From positions 1-64,000 of the forward strand of contig JAILLQ010000039.1 in the NCBI GenBank assembly GCA_024693045.1: a DNA stretch of 64,000 nucleotides. The letters are read 5' to 3'. Shown piece after piece: positions 44,863-53,045 of the stretch. This DNA comes from Treponema sp. (GTDB taxonomy: Bacteria; Spirochaetota; Spirochaetia; Treponematales; Treponemataceae). Within the stretch, counting starts at the first letter, position 1. Each line of letters starts with the position of its first letter. A program made the position numbers and the translations under genes. The notes beneath the pieces were generated by a model. That model had not been told where the DNA came from. It saw nothing but the letters and a program-made list of their open reading frames with translations, and searched no databases.

Positions 44863-45279
44863 ATGACAAAGGCAGTCGTATATTCAACAACAACAGGAAA
44901 TACAGAAGCAATGGCTAATGCTATTGCTAAGGGTGTAGAAGCAAGTGGAGCAGAACTTTATCTTGCTACAGCAGATTCTGCTGATGCTGCAAAGGTTCTT
45001 GCTTCAGATGTAATCATTCTTGGTAGTCCTGCTATGGGTGCTGAAGAAGTTGAAGAAACAATGGAAAACTTCTATACAGCTATCGAAGGTCAGCTTTCTG
45101 GAAAGAAAGTTGCTGTTTTCGGTTCATACGACTGGGGTGATGGCGAATGGCTCCGTTTGTGGAGAGACAGAATCGTTGCGGCTGGTGCTACAGTTATCAA
45201 CGATGATGGACTTGCCGGTCATTTGGATCCTGATGCTGATACAAAGGCAAAATGTGAAGAATTAGGAAAAACAGCCTAG
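44863..45279 (+). CDS. Flavodoxin (short-chain)
   Basis: This 138-residue FMN electron carrier can replace ferredoxin when iron is scarce. The phosphate-binding loop STTTGNT is at residues 8-14. The isoalloxazine-contact loops are near VIILGSPAMGAEEVEE (about 54-69) and FGSYDWGDGEWLRLW (about 86-100). The start used is ATG at 44863, 7 bases after TTGGAGG; an upstream in-frame extension inside the DUF3793 gene is not supported. It lies 13 bp after DUF3793, so the two form one operon under the palindromic operators. Confidence 0.93.
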   Translation: MTKAVVYSTTTGNTEAMANAIAKGVEASGAELYLATADSADAAKVLASDVIILGSPAMGAEEVEETMENFYTAIEGQLSGKKVAVFGSYDWGDGEWLRLWRDRIVAAGATVINDDGLAGHLDPDADTKAKCEELGKTA

Positions 45280-45290
45280 TTCATAAAATT

Positions 45291-45434
45291 GGTTCTCCTA
45301 CTGGGGGTGACCTCAGTTAGTTTTCAAACAGAGTTTCTGTTTGATGCAAGTCATAAACTATAAAAGTGTTCGACTTTTCCACAGGATTCTAAGCTCCGTT
45401 CTCCTAGTAGGCTTGAATCCTGTGTTTTTTTTTT
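45291..45434 (+). ncRNA. Candidate structured RNA between flavodoxin and ZIP genes
   Basis: This 144-base stretch can fold into consecutive hairpins. An imperfect one lies at 45291-45312. A perfect 8-bp stem TCAAACAG/CTGTTTGA is at 45324-45344, and AAAAGT/ACTTTT at 45362-45378. A strong terminator closes it at 45380-45434. The 8-base motif TTCTCCTA occurs twice (45293-45300 and 45399-45406), the second time in the terminator loop; it is complementary to Shine-Dalgarno sequences. It could be a 3'-UTR-derived small RNA or a leader controlling the ZIP gene. No known riboswitch was recognised. Confidence 0.35.
45380..45434 (+). terminator. Strong intrinsic terminator after flavodoxin
   Basis: A perfect stem CACAGGATTC/GAATCCTGTG (45380-45389 with 45415-45424) is extended by AAGC/GCTT, has a 16-base loop and is followed by ten or more Ts. 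It separates the flavodoxin unit from the ZIP gene. Confidence 0.93.
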
Positions 45435-45488
45435 ATATGCTTTTGTTGACTTCGTTTGGAAGTGACTTCTGCTTAGATTGAGGTTTTG

Positions 45489-46265
45489 ATGAATATAGCA
45501 ACAATTTTGCTTATACCATTTCTTGGAACAACATTAGGTTCAGCTGCCGTATTTTTTCTTAAAGATGAACTTTCTGCATGGGTTCAAAAGATACTGCTTG
45601 GCTTTGCTTCTGGTGTGATGGTAGCAGCTTCTGTCTGGTCTTTGATTGTTCCATCTATTGAAAGTTGTCAGAGTATGGGAAAACTGGCTTTTTTACCAGC
45701 CGCTGTTGGCATACTAATTGGTATGTTTTTTCTTTATTCTCTGGATATGCTTACTCCTCACTTGCATTTGAATTCTGAAAAGCCAGATGGTCCTGTTTCA
45801 AAGCTAAAAAAGACTACAATGCTAGTTCTTGCTGTAACAATGCATAATATACCGGAAGGTATGGCTGTCGGTGTTGTTGCAGCTGGATTTATGAGCGGAA
45901 ATGCTCAAATTACCTTAGCAGGAGCCTTTGCTCTTTCTTTGGGAATTGCCATTCAGAATTTTCCTGAAGGAGCAATTATATCTCTTCCTTTGGCAAGTGA
46001 CGGAAATGGTAAACTTAAGTCCTTTGTTTATGGAACTCTTTCTGGTGTTGTAGAACCTCTCTTTGGGTTTCTTACTCTTTTGTTCGTAAGAGAAGTTGTT
46101 AGTATTTTGCCTTATCTTCTTTCTTTTGCCGCGGGAGCAATGCTTTTCGTAGTTGTAGAAGAACTTATCCCTGAAGCCAGTCAGGGGGAACATTCAAATT
46201 TTGCAACCGTAGGTTTTGGAATCGGTTTTGTCACAATGATGATTTTGGATGTTTGTCTTGGTTAG
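45489..46265 (+). CDS. ZIP-family metal transporter
   Basis: This 258-residue inner-membrane protein takes up divalent metals (zinc, iron or manganese). It has about eight hydrophobic segments. The metal-binding helices read VTMHNIPEGMAVGVV and IQNFPEGAIISLPLA, followed by VVEELIPEAS. This is the prokaryotic GufA-like ZIP pattern, without a long histidine loop (only PHLHLN). ATG at 45489 has GAGGT upstream; the in-frame TTG at 45486 is rejected. The operator for the next gene overlaps its stop codon. Metal specificity cannot be read from sequence, but the setting suggests iron or manganese. Confidence 0.9.
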   Translation: MNIATILLIPFLGTTLGSAAVFFLKDELSAWVQKILLGFASGVMVAASVWSLIVPSIESCQSMGKLAFLPAAVGILIGMFFLYSLDMLTPHLHLNSEKPDGPVSKLKKTTMLVLAVTMHNIPEGMAVGVVAAGFMSGNAQITLAGAFALSLGIAIQNFPEGAIISLPLASDGNGKLKSFVYGTLSGVVEPLFGFLTLLFVREVVSILPYLLSFAAGAMLFVVVEELIPEASQGEHSNFATVGFGIGFVTMMILDVCLG

Positions 46266-46277
46266 TATAGGCTAACT
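46260..46277. promoter_or_regulatory. Regulon operator before the TonB receptor
   Basis: GGTTAGT-ATAG-GCTAACT matches AGTTAGC-N4-GCTAACT at 12 of 14 half-site positions. It overlaps the ZIP stop codon and lies 71 bases before the receptor's start. Confidence 0.6.
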
Positions 46278-46348
46278 TATTGAGAAAGAATTTCAACAAA
46301 GTTTTTTACTATTTGCAATCCTTGGAAAATCTTGTAATTTCATGATAA

Positions 46349-48406
46349 ATGAAACAGTTTAAGCGAATTATAAGAGGAGTGGGTTTTTCTGTTTTATTTT
46401 CAGGATTGTTATTTGCTCAGGATTTAAGTAGTCAAGATGAATTTATTGATGAAGATGATGTAATTGTTGTATCTGCAGGAAAAAGGGAAGAGTCTATTTC
46501 TGATGCTGTAGAAAAAGTGCAAGTTTTATCTTCTGATGATATCAAAGAAAGTGGGGCAAAAAATCTTTCAGAAGCTGTTAAAAATCTTCCCGGTTTAGTT
46601 ATAAAAGGACCTTCCGCTGGAAATCCAACAGATACAATTTCTATGCAGGGGTTCGACAGTGATTATGTAAAAATTTTGATTGATGGAATTTCAGTAACTG
46701 GTGATATCGGTGGCTCTGCTGCAGTTTTTCAAATTCCTGTAGAAAATATTGAACGAATTGAAATCGTGCAGGGGGCTAGTTCTGCCTTATATGGATCTGA
46801 TGCTATGGGCGGAGTTATTAATATAATAACTAAAAAGAATCCTTCAAGCGATCAGGGCATGAAATTTTCGGCTTCATTAAACGAAGAATACACTTATAAA
46901 ACTTTAAGTAAGAGTTACAGAAATTATAGCGCCGGTACTTTGAACTTTTCATTAAGTAAATTTTCTTCTTCTCTTACAGGAGCATTTGACTGGACTCCTG
47001 GAAGCAAGGATTACGAATATTTCGCTTTTGCAGGTGGATATTTAGATTACTACAAGACTGCAAAAAATCGTCTTTCTTGTGGACGATTTAATATGGACTG
47101 GAATGACTGGTGGGGTAAAGCCTCTGTTTTTGTTTCATTTGCAGATTCTATACTTGAAAGTAACTATACAGCTATTGGCTTTGATACTGGCTCTAAAATG
47201 TCTTATCTATGCCGCCGCTTGGAAGCTGGAATCACTGGGGAATATGAATACAGTGAAAAGTTAAACTTTTCTGCCTTTTCGAGTGTAAAGAATTTTCAGC
47301 TTGAAACAGATTATGAACACTTTGCCATAAAAGAAAATACTTCATACCTTGCAAAAGAAAATACGGTAACTGATTCTGATTTTATTGACTGGGAAAGCGA
47401 AATCCGTTCTTCCTGGAAATTAAATTCATTTGCAGATTTTCTTTTTGGTTTGAACTGCAATCTTCAGACTGTAGATGGAGATTCTTTTGAAGACAGAGAA
47501 AAGAATCTTTTGATTTCTGCTTTCTTCCAGGATACACTGGACTTTTCAACAATAAATTTGTCTTTAGTTCCCGGCCTGCGCTTTGATTTTGCTCCAGAAA
47601 TGGGTGAAAGTGATGCTAGTTTTATGGCAACTCCTAAATTAAGCTTAAAATATTCACCTTCAAAAGAAAGTGTTTTAAGGTTTTCATACGGAATGGGATA
47701 TAAAATTCCTACTTTGAAGCAAAAATACTGGGTTTTTTATCATAATTATGCTTCTGGAGAAGGAAATTTTATTCTTAATGGAAATCCTGATTTGGAAAGC
47801 GAAAAATCTCAGAGCGTAAATCTGTCATTTGAAAAGCATTTGTTTGAAGACTGGAAATTGAACGCCTCTGCTTATTTTAATTACATTCAAGACCTTATTG
47901 ACAGTGAAGTTACAGATGCAAACTCTAATCCTCAGACAAGAAGTTATGTGAATATAGGAAAGGCTCTAACTTATGGTGGAGATTTTTCTATTTCATTTAA
48001 GAAAAATGATTTTACAGCCAGAGCCGGATACGCTTATACCGGGGCTAAAGCTTTTAACGATGACCAGGATGAATGGCAGGATCTTTCTTTAAGAGTTACA
48101 CACAGGCTGACAATGAATATTTCCTATTTTATCCCTGTTCTGCAAGGAAAAATTTCAATGGATGCTCAATGGAACAGCCGACAGCTGCTTTCAACCGGTG
48201 GAGACCAATACAGTCCTGATTTTCTGATGCTTTCTTTAAATCTTACTAAAACTTTCTTTGAAGAAAAGTTAGAAGTCTATCTTCGGGCGGATAACCTTTT
48301 GAACAATTTGCATTTTATGAATGCTAGTGATGGGTCTAATCAAAAGGAATATTACAATTTGTACGATGGCACCTGTCTTAGTTTTGGCGCAAGAATTAAG
48401 TTTTAA
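46349..48406 (+). CDS. TonB-dependent outer-membrane receptor
   Basis: This 685-residue receptor has a signal peptide (1-23, ending LLFAQ), a TonB-box-like DDVIVVSA at 36-43, a plug domain at about 45-165 (SISDAVEKVQVLSSDDIKESG; LIDGISVTG; IERIEIVQGASSALYGSDAMGGVINIIT) and a 22-strand-type barrel ending SFGARIKF. The plug resembles siderophore, haem and vitamin B12 receptors; the ligand is unknown. No Shine-Dalgarno is evident. It is followed after 17 bp by a lipoprotein gene. A regulon palindrome upstream and TonB/ExbBD genes nearby support a metal-linked uptake role. Confidence 0.92.
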   Translation: MKQFKRIIRGVGFSVLFSGLLFAQDLSSQDEFIDEDDVIVVSAGKREESISDAVEKVQVLSSDDIKESGAKNLSEAVKNLPGLVIKGPSAGNPTDTISMQGFDSDYVKILIDGISVTGDIGGSAAVFQIPVENIERIEIVQGASSALYGSDAMGGVINIITKKNPSSDQGMKFSASLNEEYTYKTLSKSYRNYSAGTLNFSLSKFSSSLTGAFDWTPGSKDYEYFAFAGGYLDYYKTAKNRLSCGRFNMDWNDWWGKASVFVSFADSILESNYTAIGFDTGSKMSYLCRRLEAGITGEYEYSEKLNFSAFSSVKNFQLETDYEHFAIKENTSYLAKENTVTDSDFIDWESEIRSSWKLNSFADFLFGLNCNLQTVDGDSFEDREKNLLISAFFQDTLDFSTINLSLVPGLRFDFAPEMGESDASFMATPKLSLKYSPSKESVLRFSYGMGYKIPTLKQKYWVFYHNYASGEGNFILNGNPDLESEKSQSVNLSFEKHLFEDWKLNASAYFNYIQDLIDSEVTDANSNPQTRSYVNIGKALTYGGDFSISFKKNDFTARAGYAYTGAKAFNDDQDEWQDLSLRVTHRLTMNISYFIPVLQGKISMDAQWNSRQLLSTGGDQYSPDFLMLSLNLTKTFFEEKLEVYLRADNLLNNLHFMNASDGSNQKEYYNLYDGTCLSFGARIKF

Positions 48407-48423
48407 AATTGAGGTTTATGAAA

Positions 48424-49326
48424 ATGAAAAAAATTTACACTGTATTACTTTTATTATTCAGCCTTTTAGCTTATTCATGCTCGTCTGACTCAGAAAAGCC
48501 TTTATATTTGCCTGTCTACTCTCTGGAAGCTATTCAGGGCTATTCTTATTCAACAACTTTTACTTCCTCGTCGGGCAACGAACTTTCTCCTGAACTTACG
48601 ATTTATGATTCAAAACACTTGTGTTGGAATATGTCTACTTCCATGGGGGCGGTAAATTTCTTTTATATAGCAGAAAAGGATTCCTTTTTAAATGTTTGGA
48701 CTCTTTACTGGTTTTCAAGCGAAGCTAGCATGGAAAGTAGAGATACTTCAAAAGCACTTATGGCCGTAAAAATAGGAATCAATTCTTATGAAAGTATCAG
48801 TCTGCTTGTTTTGCCTTCCTCATCTTCCAGCAGCATGAGTGGAACTTCTTTAACTATGAATCTTTCTTCGTTTGTAAAAAAAACTTATACATCTTCTTCA
48901 AATTCTTCAGAAAGTCAAAATGAAGAAGAAATAAGTGTATCAGGAAGCTCTTGTGACTGGTTTGAAGATTCTTCAACTTTTAATGGAACTTTTACTTATT
49001 CTGTATCAGGATCTCAAAATGGAAGTGATAATGCAAATCTTTTAGTAAGAAAAACTTCAACAGGGAAGGTTAGTGTAACAATTCCTTCTTATTCTGCAAT
49101 GGGATACACGATTGAATCCTACCAGATAGAGGGAGTCAATGTTACTAAAGACACAGATACTTACTATTTATCTATTGGGGAATGTTCTGTAAACAGTGGG
49201 TCTTATGTAATTCACATAGAATCTTTTGTTGCAAAATACAAAGATGGAGTTTTTTCTTCTTCTTTGATTTTCAGACCAGGCGCTATGCCTCTGTCTATTA
49301 AACAAGTATTTAGAGGAAATAAATAA
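48424..49326 (+). CDS. Lipoprotein downstream of the TonB receptor
   Basis: This 300-residue lipoprotein has the lipobox LAYSC with Cys19. The first half has a beta-rich pattern (IQGYSYSTTFTSSSGNELS), then a Ser/Asn/Glu-rich linker at about 150-175. The C-terminal half (FNGTFTYSVSG...VSVTIPSYSAMGYTIESYQIEGVNV) has the look of calycin-like or lipocalin-like small beta-barrels, a weak inference. ATG at 48424 is preferred, 8 bases after GAGGT; in-frame TTG at 48409 and ATG at 48418 are less well spaced. Being directly after the receptor, it may be a ligand-capturing partner. Confidence 0.75.
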   Translation: MKKIYTVLLLLFSLLAYSCSSDSEKPLYLPVYSLEAIQGYSYSTTFTSSSGNELSPELTIYDSKHLCWNMSTSMGAVNFFYIAEKDSFLNVWTLYWFSSEASMESRDTSKALMAVKIGINSYESISLLVLPSSSSSSMSGTSLTMNLSSFVKKTYTSSSNSSESQNEEEISVSGSSCDWFEDSSTFNGTFTYSVSGSQNGSDNANLLVRKTSTGKVSVTIPSYSAMGYTIESYQIEGVNVTKDTDTYYLSIGECSVNSGSYVIHIESFVAKYKDGVFSSSLIFRPGAMPLSIKQVFRGNK

Positions 49327-49343
49327 AAACGGGGAGAATAAAA

Positions 49344-49373
49344 ATGATTACTAGAAGGGTTTTGGAGAGTTAG
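49344..49373 (+). CDS. Possible 9-residue upstream reading frame
   Basis: ATG at 49344 follows GGGGAG at good distance and encodes MITRRVLES then TAG. It contains the tandem rare-type codons AGA AGG and ends 24 bases before the next lipoprotein gene. The stop falls in an AGTTAGC half-site. It could be a leader peptide or chance. Confidence 0.25.
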   Translation: MITRRVLES

Positions 49374-49397
49374 CCCTCTTGTGATAAGGATATATTA

Positions 49398-50201
49398 ATG
49401 AAAAAGATTTTGTCTTTTGTTTTGGCTGCAACATTGCTTGCACTTGGTTTCAGTTCTTGTTCAGAAAGTTCTGATGATAATAATACAGCCTTGCTTTTAG
49501 CTGCTGCCTCAAATAGAAGTGTACAAATTGTTGCAGATGTTGTTGAAGCTTCTGAAGCAGCAAGTTTCTATGGTACTTATTACGGAATCATGACAGTTAT
49601 GACAACAACAAAAACAATGACAATTGTTGTTGCTGCAGATTCTGTTAATTGTGGTGCTGGTTATGGCACTTACACAAAAGTTTTGTGGCTCAAGGATTCT
49701 AACGGAAATTACATTCAGGCTAGTCAGAGTGATTCAAAAAATGCCTCTGCAGGTGATTTAACAAAAGACAATTTCACTTCAGCATCATCTTGTTATATAA
49801 TCTTTGCAAATAATGGAACAGCTACTTATGTAGTTCCTGCTATGGCTGTCATGGGAGGTTCTGTAACAATTACTAATCGAAAAAATTATTGCGGAACTTA
49901 TAGTGGTTCTATGACTGTAATGGGAAATACTGTTAGTCTTACAGCTACAGTAGCTGAAGATTCAATTACATTAAGCGGTGGTTATGGTACATACAATAAG
50001 GTTCTTTGGACTTACGACTCTTCTAACAAACTCGTTTTTGCCGGTCAGAGCGACAGTAAATATTCTTCTAGCGGAGCTTTGACATCTGATAACTATACTA
50101 CAGCTTCTTCATGCTACTTGACTTTTGATTCTACTAGTGCTGCTACTCTTGTTATTCCAGCAATGGCTTCTATGGGCGGTACAGCAACTATCACAAAATA
50201 A
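49398..50201 (+). CDS. Lipoprotein with two tandem repeat domains
   Basis: This 267-residue lipoprotein has lipobox FSSC with Cys21. After a short linker come two homologous domains of about 100 residues, at about 54-160 and 164-267. Shared motifs are GTY-G-MTVM, AGYGTYTKVLW / GGYGTYNKVLW, QSDSK, DNFTSASSCYIIF / DNYTTASSCYLTF and PAMAVMGG / PAMASMGG. Each domain has one Cys and paired methionines. The same domain recurs, more divergent, in the next gene. No known family is recognised. It is probably anchored in a membrane facing outward or into the periplasm and, by context, may bind a metal or metal complex. Confidence 0.78.
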   Translation: MKKILSFVLAATLLALGFSSCSESSDDNNTALLLAAASNRSVQIVADVVEASEAASFYGTYYGIMTVMTTTKTMTIVVAADSVNCGAGYGTYTKVLWLKDSNGNYIQASQSDSKNASAGDLTKDNFTSASSCYIIFANNGTATYVVPAMAVMGGSVTITNRKNYCGTYSGSMTVMGNTVSLTATVAEDSITLSGGYGTYNKVLWTYDSSNKLVFAGQSDSKYSSSGALTSDNYTTASSCYLTFDSTSAATLVIPAMASMGGTATITK

Positions 50202-50222
50202 TTAGATTTTTTAAGATATGAC

Positions 50223-50249
50223 AGGCTGTCTTTTTAGGCAGCCTTTTTA
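50223..50249 (+). terminator. Intrinsic terminator after the tandem-repeat lipoprotein
   Basis: The stem AGGCTGTC/GGCAGCCT (one G-T pair) with loop TTTTTA is followed by a T run. It lies 21 bases after the stop. Confidence 0.85.
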
Positions 50250-50303
50250 CTTGATGATAAACTTTTTTTAATGATATACTACTTCCAAGACGAGGTTACA
50301 TAT

Positions 50304-51089
50304 ATGAAAAAGATTTTTCCAGCTCTTGCTTCAGTTATATTAGTTCTGTCTGGGCTTATTTCCTGTTCCACTAGTTCAGATGACTCTTCATCTCTTATTT
50401 CAACTTATTATACTGCTTTGATGCAAAACACTGTCACTTATGATGATTACAATCTGTCAAAATTTTTTGCTACATACACGAGTGACGAAAAATCTATTAC
50501 AGTTACATATAACTCTGTTTCTGTCGATTCAACTGTTTACAACTATGTATACTGGTTTAAGTCTTCTGAAGGAAATTATCTTGCAGCCTGCCAGTCGGCT
50601 TCAACTCATATTTCAAAAGGTGCTATGTCGTCGTATTCTCTTTCAAATTGTGATTTTGCTCTCACTTTTTCAGGATATGGAAAGGCTTCATATTCTGCAG
50701 AGGCTCTTACTCAACCAGTAGAATATAAAAAGACCTACAATAAATCTGATTTTACAGGAACTTATACAGGTAGGCTTACAGATAAAAATGGAGTTACAGA
50801 AGATATTACAGTAGTCATTTCAGACTCTTCTGCAATATTTACTGGAACTACTACAGGGACTAATTTGGGAACTTGTGATAAATCTACTAAATGGTTATGT
50901 GATAAGGATAATCAGGTAATTTTTGCAGTTCAGACTACAAACATAAACGAAGGAGTAGATGTTACAGAAAGCAATTACACAAGTGTTTCTTCTGCTTACT
51001 TTATTTTTTATGAAAGCGGTTATGCAACTTTAGTTATCCCTACTATGACAGAAATTCTTAAGGAAAATACTAAACTTACAAAAAATTAG
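50304..51089 (+). CDS. Second lipoprotein of the tandem-repeat family
   Basis: This 261-residue lipoprotein has lipobox LISC with Cys21. It carries two domains related to those of the previous gene. The first is about 50-145 (YNYVYWFKSSEGNYLAACQSAS; NCDFALTFSGYGKASY). The second is about 155-261 (FTGTYTGRLTDKNGV; KWLCDKDNQVIFAVQTT; NYTSVSSAYFIFYESGYATLVIPTM). The first domain is the more degenerate. The start is ATG at 50304 with GAGG 8 bases upstream; an in-frame extension to 50271 lacks support. It sits behind a terminator, so it may have its own promoter. It overlaps the convergent tonB stop by 4 bp. Confidence 0.75.
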   Translation: MKKIFPALASVILVLSGLISCSTSSDDSSSLISTYYTALMQNTVTYDDYNLSKFFATYTSDEKSITVTYNSVSVDSTVYNYVYWFKSSEGNYLAACQSASTHISKGAMSSYSLSNCDFALTFSGYGKASYSAEALTQPVEYKKTYNKSDFTGTYTGRLTDKNGVTEDITVVISDSSAIFTGTTTGTNLGTCDKSTKWLCDKDNQVIFAVQTTNINEGVDVTESNYTSVSSAYFIFYESGYATLVIPTMTEILKENTKLTKN

Positions 51090-51715
51090 GATTGTTCAAG
51101 TCTAAAGTCCATAGCGAATACAAAATCCAGCGGTTTTTCTAATTCTGCTGGCATTTTTTTAAATGGAGATGCCTTTTTTACAGAGTTAAGGGCTGCTTGG
51201 TTTAAAAGAATGTGAGAAGATTCTTTTACAATTTCTAAAATTTCAAGAGAACCGTCTGTATCTATCTTTAAGTGGATTTTGACTCTTCCTTCATGCCCCT
51301 TTGCTCTTTCGCTTGCAGGGTAGACTTTTCTTGATGCAATACGGTTTAATACATAAGCCTTGTAAGTGTTGAAAGCCTTTTCCGCTTTTTCATTTAATAT
51401 TTCGTCACTTCCTTCGGATTCTTCATTTGATTCATTTTCTTCTGTGCTTTCGATTTCTTTTTTTATTTCTTCCTGAGCTTTATTTTGTGAGGAAATGTTT
51501 TCTTTTTCTTGAACTTTGTTTTCTTTCTGCTTTTCTTTTAAAATCTTTTTTGGAGCAGATTTTTTTACAGTTATGAAAGAAATTTCGGCACTCTGATGAA
51601 CAGATTCTTTTATTTCTTTTTGCCTGTAATTAAAAAAAGGCATAAAAATCATGATGAGACTTATTGCCATCGTAATTAGAAAACTCAGGCAATAACGTTT
51701 ATTCAGACTGCTCAT
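51086..51715 (-). CDS. tonB: TonB-family energy-transducing protein
   Basis: This protein of about 209 residues has one N-terminal membrane helix (LSFLITMAISLIMIFMPF). A long Lys/Glu-rich periplasmic linker follows (about 50-110, KENKVQEKENISSQNK), in place of the classical Pro-Lys region. The C-terminal TonB domain starts at about residue 120 (VYPASERAKGHEGRVKIHLKIDTDGSLEILEIVKES). It transmits inner-membrane energy to the outer-membrane receptor. ATG at 51715 is used, with AGGA 8 bases upstream; the TTG at 51721 is rejected. It overlaps exbD. Confidence 0.9.
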   Translation of the reverse strand: MSSLNKRYCLSFLITMAISLIMIFMPFFNYRQKEIKESVHQSAEISFITVKKSAPKKILKEKQKENKVQEKENISSQNKAQEEIKKEIESTEENESNEESEGSDEILNEKAEKAFNTYKAYVLNRIASRKVYPASERAKGHEGRVKIHLKIDTDGSLEILEIVKESSHILLNQAALNSVKKASPFKKMPAELEKPLDFVFAMDFRLEQS

Positions 51716-52109
51716 GAACAATTCCTATTCGGTTTATACCAGAATTTTGCACTTTTGTAAGTATTTGTACAACACGCTCAAAATCAACCGATTTTTCACA
51801 TTCTAAGGATATTGAAAGTTCTGGATTCATTTCTTTAGCTTCCTGTAAAACTCCTTCTAGATTTTCTATACTGCAAGACTGGCCGTCAAAGCTTATTTCT
51901 TCCCTGTTTACTGCTAGCACTTTTACTTTGTTGGATTCTTCCTTACTGGTGTCTTCACATTCAGGTAAATCAAGAGGAAGTGAATTCTTTTTGAATTGGG
52001 TACTTACCATAAAGAATATGAGAAGGATAAAAATAACATCAATCATACTGGTTATGTTTATGGAAAGTTCTTCTTCTTTATCTATTAGTTTACGCAGAAA
52101 TTCAGGCAT
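51699..52109 (-). CDS. exbD: ExbD-family proton-channel subunit
   Basis: This protein of about 136 residues has a single membrane helix with the essential aspartate (SINITSMIDVIFILLIFFMVST), followed by a periplasmic domain (VLAVNREEISFDGQ...GINRIGIVHEQ). With ExbB it forms the proton-driven motor that powers TonB. ATG at 52109 has TTGAGGA upstream. It starts 1 bp after the exbB stop and overlaps tonB by 17 bp. Confidence 0.92.
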   Translation of the reverse strand: MPEFLRKLIDKEEELSINITSMIDVIFILLIFFMVSTQFKKNSLPLDLPECEDTSKEESNKVKVLAVNREEISFDGQSCSIENLEGVLQEAKEMNPELSISLECEKSVDFERVVQILTKVQNSGINRIGIVHEQSE

Positions 52110-52110
52110 T

Positions 52111-52638
52111 TTATTCCTCAATAAGAGCTTCTTCTGCGAGTAAACCTATTTTCATTAGTCGTTTTTCAATTATTCTTTTAAAAGTTCTGTAGAAGAAAAG
52201 AGCTGGGATAGAAATTATCATTCCAAAAGCTGTTGTAAGCATTGCTTCCCATATACCGCCAGAAAGGTCTTGAATATTTATCTGACTGCCTGCATTTGAC
52301 ATTCCCTTGAAGGCACTGATTAGTCCTGTTACAGTTCCTAATAACCCTAGAGAAGGTGCAACTGCTGAAATAAAGTTAATAAGCCACATTCCTCTATTCA
52401 TTTCGTAGTAAAGTAGGGTCGATTCTTTTTCTACTTCTTTTTTCATTTCTTTTCTATTTTTACTTTTGTTCTTTTCGATGGTCTTTTGCATTCTTTTCAG
52501 GTAATTTTTATTTTGAGAATGAAAAGTTTCCATAAAGTAAATAATTCTTTCTATGCAGAGAATTAGACATAGCAATAACATGGCTGTTAAAACCCAGTTT
52601 ACCGGTCCGCCTAAATTGATAAGATTTATAAGTTTCAT
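52111..52638 (-). CDS. exbB: ExbB/TolQ-family proton-channel subunit
   Basis: This 175-residue protein has three membrane helices (about 12-33, 85-110 and 128-155) and the MotA/TolQ/ExbB signature AVAPSLGLLGTVTGLISAFKGM...GIWEAMLTTAFGMIISIPALFFY. The short N-terminus is typical of compact ExbBs. It lies between a DUF454 gene (4 bp overlap) and exbD. Its dedicated placement with the ABC pair and the TonB receptor argues for ExbB rather than TolQ. Confidence 0.92.
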   Translation of the reverse strand: MKLINLINLGGPVNWVLTAMLLLCLILCIERIIYFMETFHSQNKNYLKRMQKTIEKNKSKNRKEMKKEVEKESTLLYYEMNRGMWLINFISAVAPSLGLLGTVTGLISAFKGMSNAGSQINIQDLSGGIWEAMLTTAFGMIISIPALFFYRTFKRIIEKRLMKIGLLAEEALIEE

Positions 52639-53045
52639 TTGTCGGCTTCCTCCTTTACTTCCTTAATTGTTTTAATACAAGTGAAGAAGTAAACATATTT
52701 TATTGCAATTAAAATCAAAACTGTTATGCGTCCAATTCTTGTACCCATTGTATCTTTTTTGCACATTCCTAGAAAGGCACATAGCAGCATTATCGAAGCT
52801 GGAATTAAAATTGAAAGTTTTGTTTTTAAAGTCATGGCTCTGTTTTCTACAAAGTTTTCAAGATGATTTTTATAGATTTTTGTTTCTTTGAACCAGGCGT
52901 CAAGCCTGCTGGATCCTTTTGCAAAACAAATTGCTGCAAGCAGTAAAAAAGGTGTTGTCGGTAGCAGAGGTAATGGAATGCCTGCTACTCCCAGTCCCAA
53001 AGCGATAAAACCTAATAGAATCCAAAATGGTTTTAAAATTTTCAT
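52635..53045 (-). CDS. DUF454 (YbaN-type) inner-membrane protein
   Basis: This 136-residue protein starts with the DUF454 signature FWILLGFIALGLGVAGIPLPLLPTTPFLLLAAICFAKGS, and two to three more hydrophobic segments follow (about 80-97 and 107-124). The family's biochemical role is not established. The gene overlaps the ABC gene upstream and exbB downstream by 4 bp each, so it belongs to the uptake operon. Confidence 0.85.
   Translation of the reverse strand: MKILKPFWILLGFIALGLGVAGIPLPLLPTTPFLLLAAICFAKGSSRLDAWFKETKIYKNHLENFVENRAMTLKTKLSILIPASIMLLCAFLGMCKKDTMGTRIGRITVLILIAIKYVYFFTCIKTIKEVKEEADK

Noticed and set aside
45315-45321. AGTTAGT half-site before the ZIP gene as an operator
   Set aside because: There is no inverted partner at the right distance, so ZIP control by the palindrome is not supported.
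45291-45434. Known manganese, cobalamin or fluoride riboswitch before ZIP
   Set aside because: The conserved core sequences of those classes could not be found, so it is reported only as an unassigned structured RNA.
49368-49374. AGTTAGC as a fifth operator
   Set aside because: Only one half-site is present; the other arm does not match.
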